NCBI GenBank assembly: GCA_012515725.1
Contig: JAAYXU010000055.1
Span: forward strand, 1 to 12,766
DNA length: 12,766 nucleotides
DNA from: Clostridiales bacterium
GTDB taxonomy: Bacteria > Bacillota > Clostridia > Christensenellales > UMGS416
Reading direction: 5' to 3'
Below the pieces are notes generated by a model. The model was not told the origin of the DNA, made no database searches, and saw only the letters and a program-made list of their open reading frames with translations. Each line of letters starts with the position of its first letter. The first letter of the stretch is position 1. The position numbers and the translations under genes were made by a program. Positions 6,690 to 12,766 of the stretch are shown in pieces.

Positions 6690-6754
6690 AAGCTAACGGG
6701 TATACCGTTTGCGGGGGACGGCAAATGACGGCGGATCCGGTCATGGGGCCGGAA

Positions 6755-6762
6755 GGGAGGTG
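6755..6762 (+). promoter_or_regulatory. Ribosome binding site for the hydrolase gene
   Basis: GGGAGGTG lies 8 nt before ATG 6771. The in-frame GTG at 6762 overlaps the end of this site and cannot use it, so ATG 6771 is the start. Confidence 0.75.
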
Positions 6763-6770
6763 TGCCCGCG

Positions 6771-7637
6771 ATGATGCCTTTTCAGAAGGCGTTTCTCAAT
6801 TCTCCGGAGCTTGGGAGGTATCTCGAGATAGCGGGCTGTACCGTTCATTACCATGAGCAGGGGCAGGGCGCTCCTCTTGTGCTCCTTCACGGGCTTGGAT
6901 TTTCGCTGTATACATTTCGGGGTATCATTCCCCTGCTGTCGGACTATTACCGGGTCATATCGCTCGATCTGCCCGGATGCGGCTACTCTAAGGGGTTGCC
7001 GGGCGAGGGCTCGGTGGAGGACATGGCGGAGGCGCTCCACGCCCTTATTGAGTCGGTAGCGGCGGGCGAGGCGGTCAGCTTGTTGGGTACAGCGGAGGGC
7101 GGCATATACGCGCTGGCGCTTTGTCAGAAGTATCCCGATAGGATCGCGGCGCTGGCGCTTGAGAGCCCCGGAAGCCTGACGCGCTACTATCCGTGGCAAT
7201 GGCAGCACCTGCTGACACCGATCGTGGGAGAGTGGCTGATACGCCGTATGTCGCAGCGGGACCTCGAGCTCATACTGCGGCGGATGCATTTCGACGAAAC
7301 CATGATACATGAGTCCGAGGTGCACCAATTTCTGCAGCCGTTCGATGACGACGAAACCCGGCGCAATCTGCTGCTCCTGCTACGCCGGTTCGACAACAGG
7401 GACGTGTTTAGCGGTCTGGGCGGCATACGCATACCGGTGTGCCTGCTGTGGGGGGACAGCGACCAGTGCCACCCGGCTGCGATGAGCGCGCTGTACAGGA
7501 AGGGAATCCCCGATTGCCAGTACCGGGTGCTGCGCAACTGCGGCCACCTGGCGCACGAGGAGCGGCCTGGTGAGTTCGCGGAGTCTGTCCGCGCCTTTCT
7601 TGCGGCCAGTCTGCGGCGCTGGCGGCCTTACGAGTGA
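6771..7637 (+). CDS. Alpha/beta hydrolase-fold protein lacking the nucleophile serine
   Basis: The 288-aa product has the alpha/beta hydrolase fold. HG at 40-41 is the oxyanion-hole motif (VLLHGLGFS), DLPGCGYS at 66-73 is the loop typical of the family, WGDSD at 227-231 is the acid loop, and GHLAHEERP at 258-266 carries the catalytic histidine (His259). At the nucleophile elbow, where GxSxG is expected, it reads GTAEGG (106-111); the serine is Ala108 (GCG, 7092-7094). Ester or amide hydrolysis by the usual mechanism is therefore not expected. It may bind a ligand, act as a partner protein, or be a lyase-like variant. It has no signal peptide. A cap region (about 135-205) is rich in aromatic and acidic residues. 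It is first in an operon with mscS, DUF951 and lepB. Confidence 0.85.
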   Translation: MMPFQKAFLNSPELGRYLEIAGCTVHYHEQGQGAPLVLLHGLGFSLYTFRGIIPLLSDYYRVISLDLPGCGYSKGLPGEGSVEDMAEALHALIESVAAGEAVSLLGTAEGGIYALALCQKYPDRIAALALESPGSLTRYYPWQWQHLLTPIVGEWLIRRMSQRDLELILRRMHFDETMIHESEVHQFLQPFDDDETRRNLLLLLRRFDNRDVFSGLGGIRIPVCLLWGDSDQCHPAAMSALYRKGIPDCQYRVLRNCGHLAHEERPGEFAESVRAFLAASLRRWRPYE

Positions 7638-7666
7638 TACGGATGGCGTGACGGAAAGGAGCGGTC

Positions 7667-8542
7667 ATGAAACTGTGGATTGAGCAAATACTGAGTATGG
7701 TGAGCGACTGGCAGGCGCCGCGCTGGGCCGGGCCCATTTTCGTCGTCGCGGAGGTTGGCATCATACTGCTGGCGGCCTGGCTGCTGATCAGGCTGAGCCG
7801 CCGCCTGCTGGAGCGGGTTATCGGGCTGTCGCGGCAAAACATGAAAATGCCTCTGGATCCGCGCAAGGCAGATACGATGCTGTCGGTGCTGCTCTATATC
7901 GTACGGGTTGTGATATGGTTTTCTACGGTCGTGACGATACTCTATCATCTTGGGCTGGGCGGGACGGTCGGCTCCCTGCTGGCTACAGCGGGCATCGGCG
8001 GCGTCGCGCTGGGCCTTGGAGCGCAGAGCCTCGTCAGAGACTACATAGGCGGTTTTTTTCTCATATTCGATGATCGGCTTTCGGTCGGGGACTTCGTGAC
8101 GATCGGAGAGGTGACCGGCACCGTTGAGTCGCTGACGCTGCGCACGACCCAGATACGATGCTGGAGGGGTGAGCTGCACACGATACCAAACGGCGAGATC
8201 CGTAAAGTGACCAATATGTCGCGCGGCGCGTACTGGGCCGTCGTGGACATGGCCGTGGCCCACGAAGCGGATATTGAGCGCGCCTGCCGGATTATCGAGG
8301 AGGAGGCGGCGGCGTGGGCGGCCGAGAATCCCGATGCGGCCGCGGAAGCCCCCGTCGTTCCGGGCATCATATCCGCAGGGGTCTCCGAGGTCGTGCTGCG
8401 CGCGCAGGTCAGGACGACCGCGCCCGCGAATTACGGAATAGAGCGAGCGCTGCGCCTGCGCATCATGCGGCGATTTGACGCCGAGGGCATCGAGATACCC
8501 TATCCCCGCCGCGTGGTCATCCACAGAAAGGATTCGGAATGA
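7667..8542 (+). CDS. mscS: MscS-family mechanosensitive ion channel
   Basis: This 291-aa protein matches small MscS channels (YkuT-like size), which open under membrane tension to release solutes during hypo-osmotic shock. Hydrophobic segments lie at about 22-42, 72-94 and 100-120. The third is the pore helix, with the Gly/Ala-packed pattern ATAGIGGVALGLGAQSLVRD (106-125) followed by IGGFFLIFDDRLSVGDFV at the beta-domain entry. PNGEIRKVTN (174-183) is the family's conserved beta-domain motif. The C-terminal alpha/beta vestibule (about 190-285) is present, and no segment is missing. ATG 7667 is preceded by GGAAAGGAG. The gene begins 29 nt after the hydrolase and overlaps the DUF951 gene by 4 nt (ATGA), so translation is probably coupled. 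Confidence 0.93.
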   Translation: MKLWIEQILSMVSDWQAPRWAGPIFVVAEVGIILLAAWLLIRLSRRLLERVIGLSRQNMKMPLDPRKADTMLSVLLYIVRVVIWFSTVVTILYHLGLGGTVGSLLATAGIGGVALGLGAQSLVRDYIGGFFLIFDDRLSVGDFVTIGEVTGTVESLTLRTTQIRCWRGELHTIPNGEIRKVTNMSRGAYWAVVDMAVAHEADIERACRIIEEEAAAWAAENPDAAAEAPVVPGIISAGVSEVVLRAQVRTTAPANYGIERALRLRIMRRFDAEGIEIPYPRRVVIHRKDSE

Positions 8543-8763
8543 ACGCGATCGAGTTCGGGTTGGGCGATACTGTTCAGATGAAGAAAAAGCATCCGTGCGG
8601 CACTGATCTGTGGGTCGTCATACGAACCGGCGCAGATATAAAAATCCGCTGCACCGGATGCGACCGCGTCGTGATGATGAACCGCCCGCTGTTCGAAAAA
8701 CGCGCCCGCCGCGTCGTACGACGGGCTGGAGAGGAGAGCCCGGCTCCCTCGAAAGGAGACTAG
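8539..8763 (+). CDS. DUF951 (YyzM-like) small protein
   Basis: The 74-aa product has the DUF951 pattern: FGLGDTVQMKKKHPCGTDLW (6-25), then RTGADIKIRCTGC (29-41) and RPLFEKR near 49-55. Cys20, Cys38 and Cys41 are conserved in the family and suggest a metal site. The biochemical function is not established. Its start overlaps the mscS stop (ATGA), with AAAGGA inside mscS as the binding site. In Bacillota this family often lies beside MscS genes, as here. The Arg-rich, Pro/Ser tail after residue 55 is longer than the compact core and its sequence looks unconserved. Confidence 0.9.
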   Translation: MNAIEFGLGDTVQMKKKHPCGTDLWVVIRTGADIKIRCTGCDRVVMMNRPLFEKRARRVVRRAGEESPAPSKGD

Positions 8764-8766
8764 CCG

Positions 8767-9390
8767 ATGGATTACCGACAGCGGCGTCGCACGCCCGCCC
8801 GCCGCAGATCAAAGCCCCAAGCGCCAAAAAGCGCGTCCCGTGAAGCGCTCGAGTGGATCGTATGCATACTAGTCGCGGTGGCGCTGGCACTCACATTTAA
8901 TACTTTCGTGGCGCAGATCATCATTGTGGACGGTACGAGCATGGAGCCGACGCTCATGAACTGGGAGCGTATGCTGGTCACCCGCTTTACATACCGCCTT
9001 CGCATGCCCGAGCGGGGAGAGATCGTGATACTGCACTATCCGGATCCCGCTGACCGGGACAACTACGTAAAACGCGTGGTCGGCTTGCCCGGAGATACAG
9101 TCGAAATACGTGGCGGAACGCTGTACGTGAACGGCGACGCCATCGACGAGCCGTACATCGCCGCGCGTATGGAGCGCGATCTAGCGCCTGTCGTCGTACC
9201 CCAGGGGACGGTGTATGTGCTGGGCGACAACCGCAACGACAGTCACGACAGCCGGTATTCGGACGTTGGCCCGGTCAGTGCCGATCTCCTGCTGGGCGAG
9301 GTGCACGCAGTGATCTGGCCTCTGCGCGGTATTCGTACGATGGCCGACTACACGGATCAGTTCGCGCGTGTAGGGGCCGCGACGGGATAG
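8767..9390 (+). CDS. lepB: Type I signal peptidase
   Basis: This 207-aa membrane protease removes signal peptides from secreted proteins at the outer membrane face. A basic cytoplasmic head (1-27, rich in Arg) precedes a single anchor (about 29-52). Box B GTSMEPTL (56-63) holds the nucleophile Ser58. Box D DNYVKRVVGLPGD (98-110) holds the general base Lys102. Box E GDNRNDSHDSRYSDVGPV (153-170) is complete. Size and single anchor match the Bacillus SipS-type enzymes, not the larger E. coli form. The ATG lies 3 nt after the DUF951 stop, with AAAGGAG inside the last DUF951 codons. It ends the operon that starts at the hydrolase. No hairpin terminator was seen in the following 180 nt. Confidence 0.96.
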   Translation: MDYRQRRRTPARRRSKPQAPKSASREALEWIVCILVAVALALTFNTFVAQIIIVDGTSMEPTLMNWERMLVTRFTYRLRMPERGEIVILHYPDPADRDNYVKRVVGLPGDTVEIRGGTLYVNGDAIDEPYIAARMERDLAPVVVPQGTVYVLGDNRNDSHDSRYSDVGPVSADLLLGEVHAVIWPLRGIRTMADYTDQFARVGAATG

Positions 9391-9471
9391 GTATTTTTCC
9401 ATTTCACGCCCGTCTTTTCCGAATCTATTGTAACATTATTGAGAAAATGTTCCGCTTTTATATTTACGGTC

Positions 9472-9500
9472 TATACAAAATATTGCATATGCGCTATAAT
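9472..9500 (+). promoter_or_regulatory. Predicted sigma-A promoter of nrdDG
   Basis: TATACA (9472-9477), a 17-nt spacer and a perfect TATAAT (9495-9500) lie 75 nt before the nrdD ATG. Transcription would begin near 9507. The stretch from 9391 is AT-rich compared with the coding regions. I looked for a paired NrdR-type box and found no convincing one. Confidence 0.6.
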
Positions 9501-9522
9501 GATTCCACTAGTCCTTGTGGTG

Positions 9523-9540
9523 GCCGGGCATAAGCCCGGC
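9523..9540 (+). promoter_or_regulatory. GC hairpin in the nrdD leader
   Basis: GCCGGGC-ATAA-GCCCGGC forms a perfect 7-bp stem with a 4-nt loop, starting about 16 nt into the predicted leader RNA. No T-run follows, so it is not an ordinary terminator. It may stabilise the mRNA or take part in regulation; it ends 34 nt before the nrdD start codon. Confidence 0.6.
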
Positions 9541-9574
9541 TCTATCAGTCAGAAGCGGCAAGAGGAGGGTATTC

Positions 9575-11680
9575 ATGCTGGAGCGCATACGCAAGAGAAA
9601 CGGAAGCGTCGAGGCTTTCAGGAGCGAGAAAATTACGTGGGCCATATTCAAGGCCGCTAATGCCGTTGGTGGAGACGACTGGTCCCGGGCCGAGGAGCTG
9701 ACCCGCCAGGTGGTGGATATCGCACAGCTTCAGTTCCGTGACGGTATCGCCGAGGTCGAGCAGTTACAGGATATTGTCGAGAAGGTGCTCATCGAGAACG
9801 GCCACGCGCGAACCGCCAAAGCCTATATTCTCTACCGCGAGAAGCGCAAGGGCGCGCGGGAAATGAACGCGCTCATCGGCGCGACGATCAATATGTTCTC
9901 GGACTATCTGCAGGATCGGGACTGGCTTGTGCAGGAGAACGCCAACACACAGCGCTCGATAAACGGCCTAAACAACTACATACGCGAGATCTTTACCAAG
10001 CAGTACTGGCTGCACGAAATATACCCGGACGAGGTGCGCGAGGCGCATGTAAGCGGCGAATGCCACCTGCATGATCTCGGGTTCTTCGGGCCCTACTGCG
10101 CGGGATGGGATCTGCGCCAGCTGCTTTTGGAGGGCTTCGGCGGCGTACCCGGCAAGGTCGAGTCCAGCCCCGCCAAACACCTTCGCTCGTTCCTTGGCCA
10201 GATTGTTAATTCGACGTTTACGACGCAGGGCGAAACCGCCGGCGCTCAGGCGTGGAGCTCGATCGACACATACTGCGCCCCGTTTATTCGCTACGACGGG
10301 ATGACGTACGAGCAGGTGCGCCAGACGCTGCAGGAGTTCATATTCAATATAAACGTCCCAACCCGCGTGGGATTCCAGTGCCCTTTTTCGAACCTGACGT
10401 TCGATATACAGGTTCCCGCGACGCTGCGCGACCAGCCGGTCATATGCGGCGGACGATACAGGGACGATACCTACGGCGATTTCCAGGCCGAAATGGACAT
10501 ATTTAACCGGGCTTTCTGCGACGTGATGCTCGCGGGAGACGCGAAGGGACGCGTATTCACGTTCCCTATACCGACCATAAACGTGACCCGCGACTTCGAC
10601 TGGGACAGCGAGGTCGTCAACGATTTCATGAGGATCACATGCAAGTACGGGATTCCGTATTTCTCGAACTATATAAACTCGGATCTCTCGCCCGAGGACG
10701 CGGTATCGATGTGCTGCAGGCTGCGCATCGACACGACGGAGCTGCGCAAAAGGGGCGGCGGGCTGTTCGGCTCAAATCCGATGACGGGCTCTATCGGCGT
10801 ATATACGATCAACCTGCCGCGCATCGGCTACCTGTCGAAGACGAAGAGCGAATTCAAGGCGCGGCTTTGGCGGCTTATGTATCTGGGAAAGACCAGCCTG
10901 GAGTTAAAGCGCAAGATCGTCGAGAACCAGACAGAGAAGGGCCTCTACCCGTACTCGGCGCACTATCTGCGTGACATAAAGGCCCGCACCGGCAGATACT
11001 GGCACAACCATTTCAATACTATCGGCATCGTCGGCATGAACGAGGCCGCGCTAAACTTCATGGGCAGGGACCTGACCACCCGCGAGGGACAGGCTTTCGC
11101 CACCGAGATACTCGAGTACATGCGCGGCGTGCTCCTGGAGATACAGGAGGAGACCGGCAACTTCTACAATCTGGAGGCGTCGCCCGCCGAGGGGTGCAGC
11201 TACCGGCTGGCCCAGATAGACCGCAAGCGCTATCCCGGCATCATCACCGCGGGCGAGGACGCGCCCTATTATACGAATTCCTCTCAGCTGCCGGTCGGAT
11301 TTACCGACGACATATTCGAGACGCTGGACCTGCAGGACGAGCTGCAGAGTCTGTATACGGGCGGCACGGTGCTGCACCTCTATCTGGGCGAGCGCATCGA
11401 GGACATCGAGGTCGCAAAGAAGCTCATTCGCACGGTGTTCATCCGCTACAAGCTGCCCTATATATCGCTTACGCCCACGTTCTCAATATGCAGCGACCAC
11501 GGCTATATCGCGGGCGAACACTTCACGTGCCCCGAGTGCGGCAAGCCCGCAGAGGTATGGTCGCGCATCACCGGGTATCTTCGACCGGTGCAGAACTATA
11601 ACAAGGGGAAGCGGGAGGAGTACCGCCAGCGCAGAAAGTTCGTGATCGACGAGCCAGCGGCGCGGGAAGCAATCCGGTGA
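9575..11680 (+). CDS. nrdD: Anaerobic (class III) ribonucleoside-triphosphate reductase
   Basis: This 701-aa enzyme reduces ribonucleotides to deoxyribonucleotides using an oxygen-sensitive glycyl radical. The N-terminal ATP-cone (about 1-90, MLERIRKRNGSVEAF) is the allosteric activity switch. The catalytic barrel shows HLHDLGF (about 165-171), NVPTRVGFQCPFSNLTFD and GGGLFGSNPMTGSIGVYTIN. A C-terminal zinc site is formed by C639, H642, C652 and C655 (CSDH and CPEC). The glycyl-radical site RITGYLRPVQNYNKGKREEY has the radical at Gly667. The length is normal and no key residue is missing. The start at 9575 follows GAGGAGGG; an earlier in-frame ATG (9515) falls in the leader hairpin region and is not used. 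It overlaps nrdG by 4 nt (GTGA), so the two are coexpressed. Confidence 0.97.
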   Translation: MLERIRKRNGSVEAFRSEKITWAIFKAANAVGGDDWSRAEELTRQVVDIAQLQFRDGIAEVEQLQDIVEKVLIENGHARTAKAYILYREKRKGAREMNALIGATINMFSDYLQDRDWLVQENANTQRSINGLNNYIREIFTKQYWLHEIYPDEVREAHVSGECHLHDLGFFGPYCAGWDLRQLLLEGFGGVPGKVESSPAKHLRSFLGQIVNSTFTTQGETAGAQAWSSIDTYCAPFIRYDGMTYEQVRQTLQEFIFNINVPTRVGFQCPFSNLTFDIQVPATLRDQPVICGGRYRDDTYGDFQAEMDIFNRAFCDVMLAGDAKGRVFTFPIPTINVTRDFDWDSEVVNDFMRITCKYGIPYFSNYINSDLSPEDAVSMCCRLRIDTTELRKRGGGLFGSNPMTGSIGVYTINLPRIGYLSKTKSEFKARLWRLMYLGKTSLELKRKIVENQTEKGLYPYSAHYLRDIKARTGRYWHNHFNTIGIVGMNEAALNFMGRDLTTREGQAFATEILEYMRGVLLEIQEETGNFYNLEASPAEGCSYRLAQIDRKRYPGIITAGEDAPYYTNSSQLPVGFTDDIFETLDLQDELQSLYTGGTVLHLYLGERIEDIEVAKKLIRTVFIRYKLPYISLTPTFSICSDHGYIAGEHFTCPECGKPAEVWSRITGYLRPVQNYNKGKREEYRQRRKFVIDEPAAREAIR

Positions 11681-12366
11681 ACATCGCGGGGCTGGTGAAA
11701 AGTTCGCTCGTAGACTTTCCCGGCCACATCGCAGCGGCCGTGTTCACGCCCGGCTGCAATTTCGACTGCTTCTACTGCCACAACCGACCGCTACTGTCGG
11801 CAGACGCTCCGCTTCTTTCCGGAGAGGAGGTTATGTCGTTCCTGCGGCGGCGGGCAGGCCTCCTGGAGGCAGTCGTCGTCACCGGCGGCGAGCCTACGCT
11901 ACAGCCCGGACTTGCTGAGTTTATCCGCGCGGCGCGCGCCCTTTCGTACCGGATCAAGCTGGACACGAACGGCAGCCGACCCGAGGTCGTCGACGCGCTG
12001 CTTCGCGAGGGACTCATAGACTTCGTAGCGCTCGACTATAAGGCGCCGTTCGAGCGCTATCCCGAGCTGTGCGGAGCGGCCGCCGATCCCGGCCCCGTTC
12101 GCCGCACGATGGCGCTCCTGCGCGAGCGGGGCGTCGCGTACGAGCTGCGCACCACATTTGTTCCGCAACTGACGGTGGACGATATCGCCGCGATGACGGC
12201 CGAGGTCGCGCCTATACCGCGCTACGCGCTGCAGACATACCGCCCGCCCGAAGTATTTCGGCAGGAGGATCGTTTCCGCGTTTTAGCGACGCCGCATCCG
12301 CCCTCGGCGCTGAAAGCCGCGGCGGCCGCGGCCGAGCCCCACGCGGGGACGATCGTCATGCGGTAG
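11677..12366 (+). CDS. nrdG: Anaerobic RNR-activating radical SAM enzyme
   Basis: The 229-aa activase uses a 4Fe-4S cluster and S-adenosylmethionine to generate the glycyl radical on NrdD. The cluster ligands CNFDCFYC give CxxxCxxC at Cys27, Cys31 and Cys34. The SAM-binding loop TGGEPT (69-74) follows, then the KLDTNGS strand (about 94-100) and the LDYKAPF segment (about 114-120). The size matches the TIGR02495-type (NrdG2) activases found beside this NrdD group, and is longer than the E. coli NrdG of about 155 aa. The start is GTG 11677, within the nrdD stop (GTGA), so translational coupling is likely. The last 30 residues are Ala-rich and of low complexity. No terminator is evident after the TAG. 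Confidence 0.95.
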   Translation: MNIAGLVKSSLVDFPGHIAAAVFTPGCNFDCFYCHNRPLLSADAPLLSGEEVMSFLRRRAGLLEAVVVTGGEPTLQPGLAEFIRAARALSYRIKLDTNGSRPEVVDALLREGLIDFVALDYKAPFERYPELCGAAADPGPVRRTMALLRERGVAYELRTTFVPQLTVDDIAAMTAEVAPIPRYALQTYRPPEVFRQEDRFRVLATPHPPSALKAAAAAAEPHAGTIVMR

Positions 12367-12531
12367 CGGCGTATCAATACTGACAGTAAAAAACGTTGTG
12401 AGAAAAATAAAAAGAACTGTGGCAGAATTGATATGGATGTTTTTTGCTACTGACAGATTAATACGGACGGGTAGAAGGGGAGTGCTGCGGTAAAATTACG
12501 GTTTTCGTAGCGCATTTGACAAATATTTCGA

Positions 12532-12545
12532 TTTACCGGGGTAAA
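12532..12545. promoter_or_regulatory. Inverted repeat TTTACC-GG-GGTAAA
   Basis: The two 6-nt arms are exact complements around a GG centre. The repeat sits 11 nt after one TTGACA box and 55 nt before another. It fits an operator for a dimeric regulator of the right-hand gene; the regulator is unknown. Confidence 0.3.
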
Positions 12546-12599
12546 AAAGGAATTTCCTCCATATATGCTGAATGAAAATTGCCGAGAAAGTTTAAACGT

Positions 12600-12628
12600 T
12601 TGACAGGTAGTTTATTTAACTATATAGC
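12600..12628 (+). promoter_or_regulatory. Candidate promoter of the right-edge gene
   Basis: A perfect TTGACA (12600-12605) is followed after 17 nt by TATAGC (12623-12628), or after 15 nt by TATATA (12621-12626). The -10 match is only 4/6 either way. It points to the gene that leaves the window. Confidence 0.45.
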
Positions 12629-12688
12629 TGAACTCGGTATATTGAGAAATTTGCAGGAATTTTCAACGGCTGTCGGGAGTGTGTCAGG

Positions 12689-12766
12689 ATGCGCAGTTAT
12701 GTCATTCAAATCAACAGATACCGGATCAACCTTAAAAAGAAAGACTTTTTGGTTATCTCTTACTTA
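12689..12766 (+). CDS. 5' end of a gene leaving the window (frame uncertain)
   Basis: Two frames are open to the edge. ATG 12689 gives a basic N-terminus (MRSYVIQINRYRINLKKKDF) and has GGGAG 9 nt upstream. ATG 12699 gives MSFKSTDTGSTLKRKTFWLS, with a polar start, a KRK cluster and then hydrophobic residues, like the N-terminus of a membrane or exported protein; AGGA lies 9 nt upstream. The second frame looks more natural to me, but only about 25 codons are visible in either. The interval given uses the first ATG. No function can be stated. The AT-rich codons differ from the genes to the left. Confidence 0.35.
   Translation, partial: MRSYVIQINRYRINLKKKDFLVISYL

Larger units (their letters stand above)
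12367..12688. other. AT-rich intergenic region after nrdG
   Basis: Base composition drops sharply in G+C just after nrdG. The stretch holds two TTGACA boxes (12516-12521 and 12600-12605), a TTTACC-GG-GGTAAA inverted repeat (12532-12545) and a repeated TACTGACAG (12378-12386, 12448-12456). I see no RNA gene, no long open frame and no clear terminator. Confidence 0.6.

Noticed and set aside
7628..8524. Leftward 298-codon frame
   Set aside because: It covers mscS on the opposite strand almost exactly. The MscS motifs are unmistakable on the plus strand, so this is a mirror frame.
9523..9540. Rho-independent terminator after lepB
   Set aside because: The hairpin has no T-run and lies downstream of the nrdD -10 box, so it belongs to the nrdD leader.
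9440..9574. Adenosylcobalamin or other riboswitch in front of nrdD
   Set aside because: Only about 68 nt separate the predicted start and the ATG, and just one simple hairpin is visible. No B12-box-like conserved core was found.
12378..12456. TACTGACAG direct repeat as a CRISPR or attachment site
   Set aside because: There are only two 9-bp copies, 70 bp apart, with unlike flanks and no integrase or cas gene nearby. Chance is likely in AT-rich DNA.

Overview
The window looks like chromosomal DNA of a GC-rich, anaerobic, Gram-positive-type bacterium, most likely Bacillota/Clostridia. The signs are a YabE-type G5/3D cell-wall protein, a DUF951 protein, a Bacillus-like short type I signal peptidase, an oxygen-sensitive class III ribonucleotide reductase with its activase, strong AGGAGG-type ribosome binding sites and near-consensus sigma-A promoters. 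No tRNA, rRNA, CRISPR array, integrase or insertion sequence was seen.

Left part (1-1351): a rightward gene encodes a MerR DNA-binding domain fused to a GGDEF diguanylate cyclase. It converges on a decayed 5' fragment of a flavodoxin-like (EFR1-type) gene. Beside the fragment lies a 25-bp near-copy of part of the neighbouring lipoprotein gene, so this convergent zone looks like a small scar.

Leftward block (1352-6523): a TTGACA-17-TATAAT promoter drives a YabE-like protein with two DUF348 domains, a G5 domain and a 3D domain. It is followed in the same direction by a 108-aa four-zinc-ribbon protein, a 252-aa protein with ten CxxC motifs, a 410-aa protein with internal PH-like repeats, and a lipoprotein. 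Gaps are 18 to 96 nt and no terminator is visible between the genes, so this is probably one envelope-related operon. The middle three genes have no function I can assign and are the best candidates here for an undescribed module.

Rightward block A (6661-9390): a divergent promoter precedes an alpha/beta hydrolase-fold protein whose nucleophile serine is replaced by alanine. It is followed closely by an MscS-type channel, a DUF951 protein and signal peptidase I, with a 29-nt gap, a 4-nt overlap and a 3-nt gap. This is a membrane/envelope housekeeping operon.

Rightward block B (9472-12366): its own promoter and a leader hairpin precede nrdD (ATP-cone plus glycyl-radical class III reductase). 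nrdD overlaps nrdG (radical SAM activase) by 4 nt, giving anaerobic dNTP synthesis.

Right end (12367-12766): a visibly AT-rich stretch carries two TTGACA boxes, an inverted repeat and the start of a gene that runs off the window.
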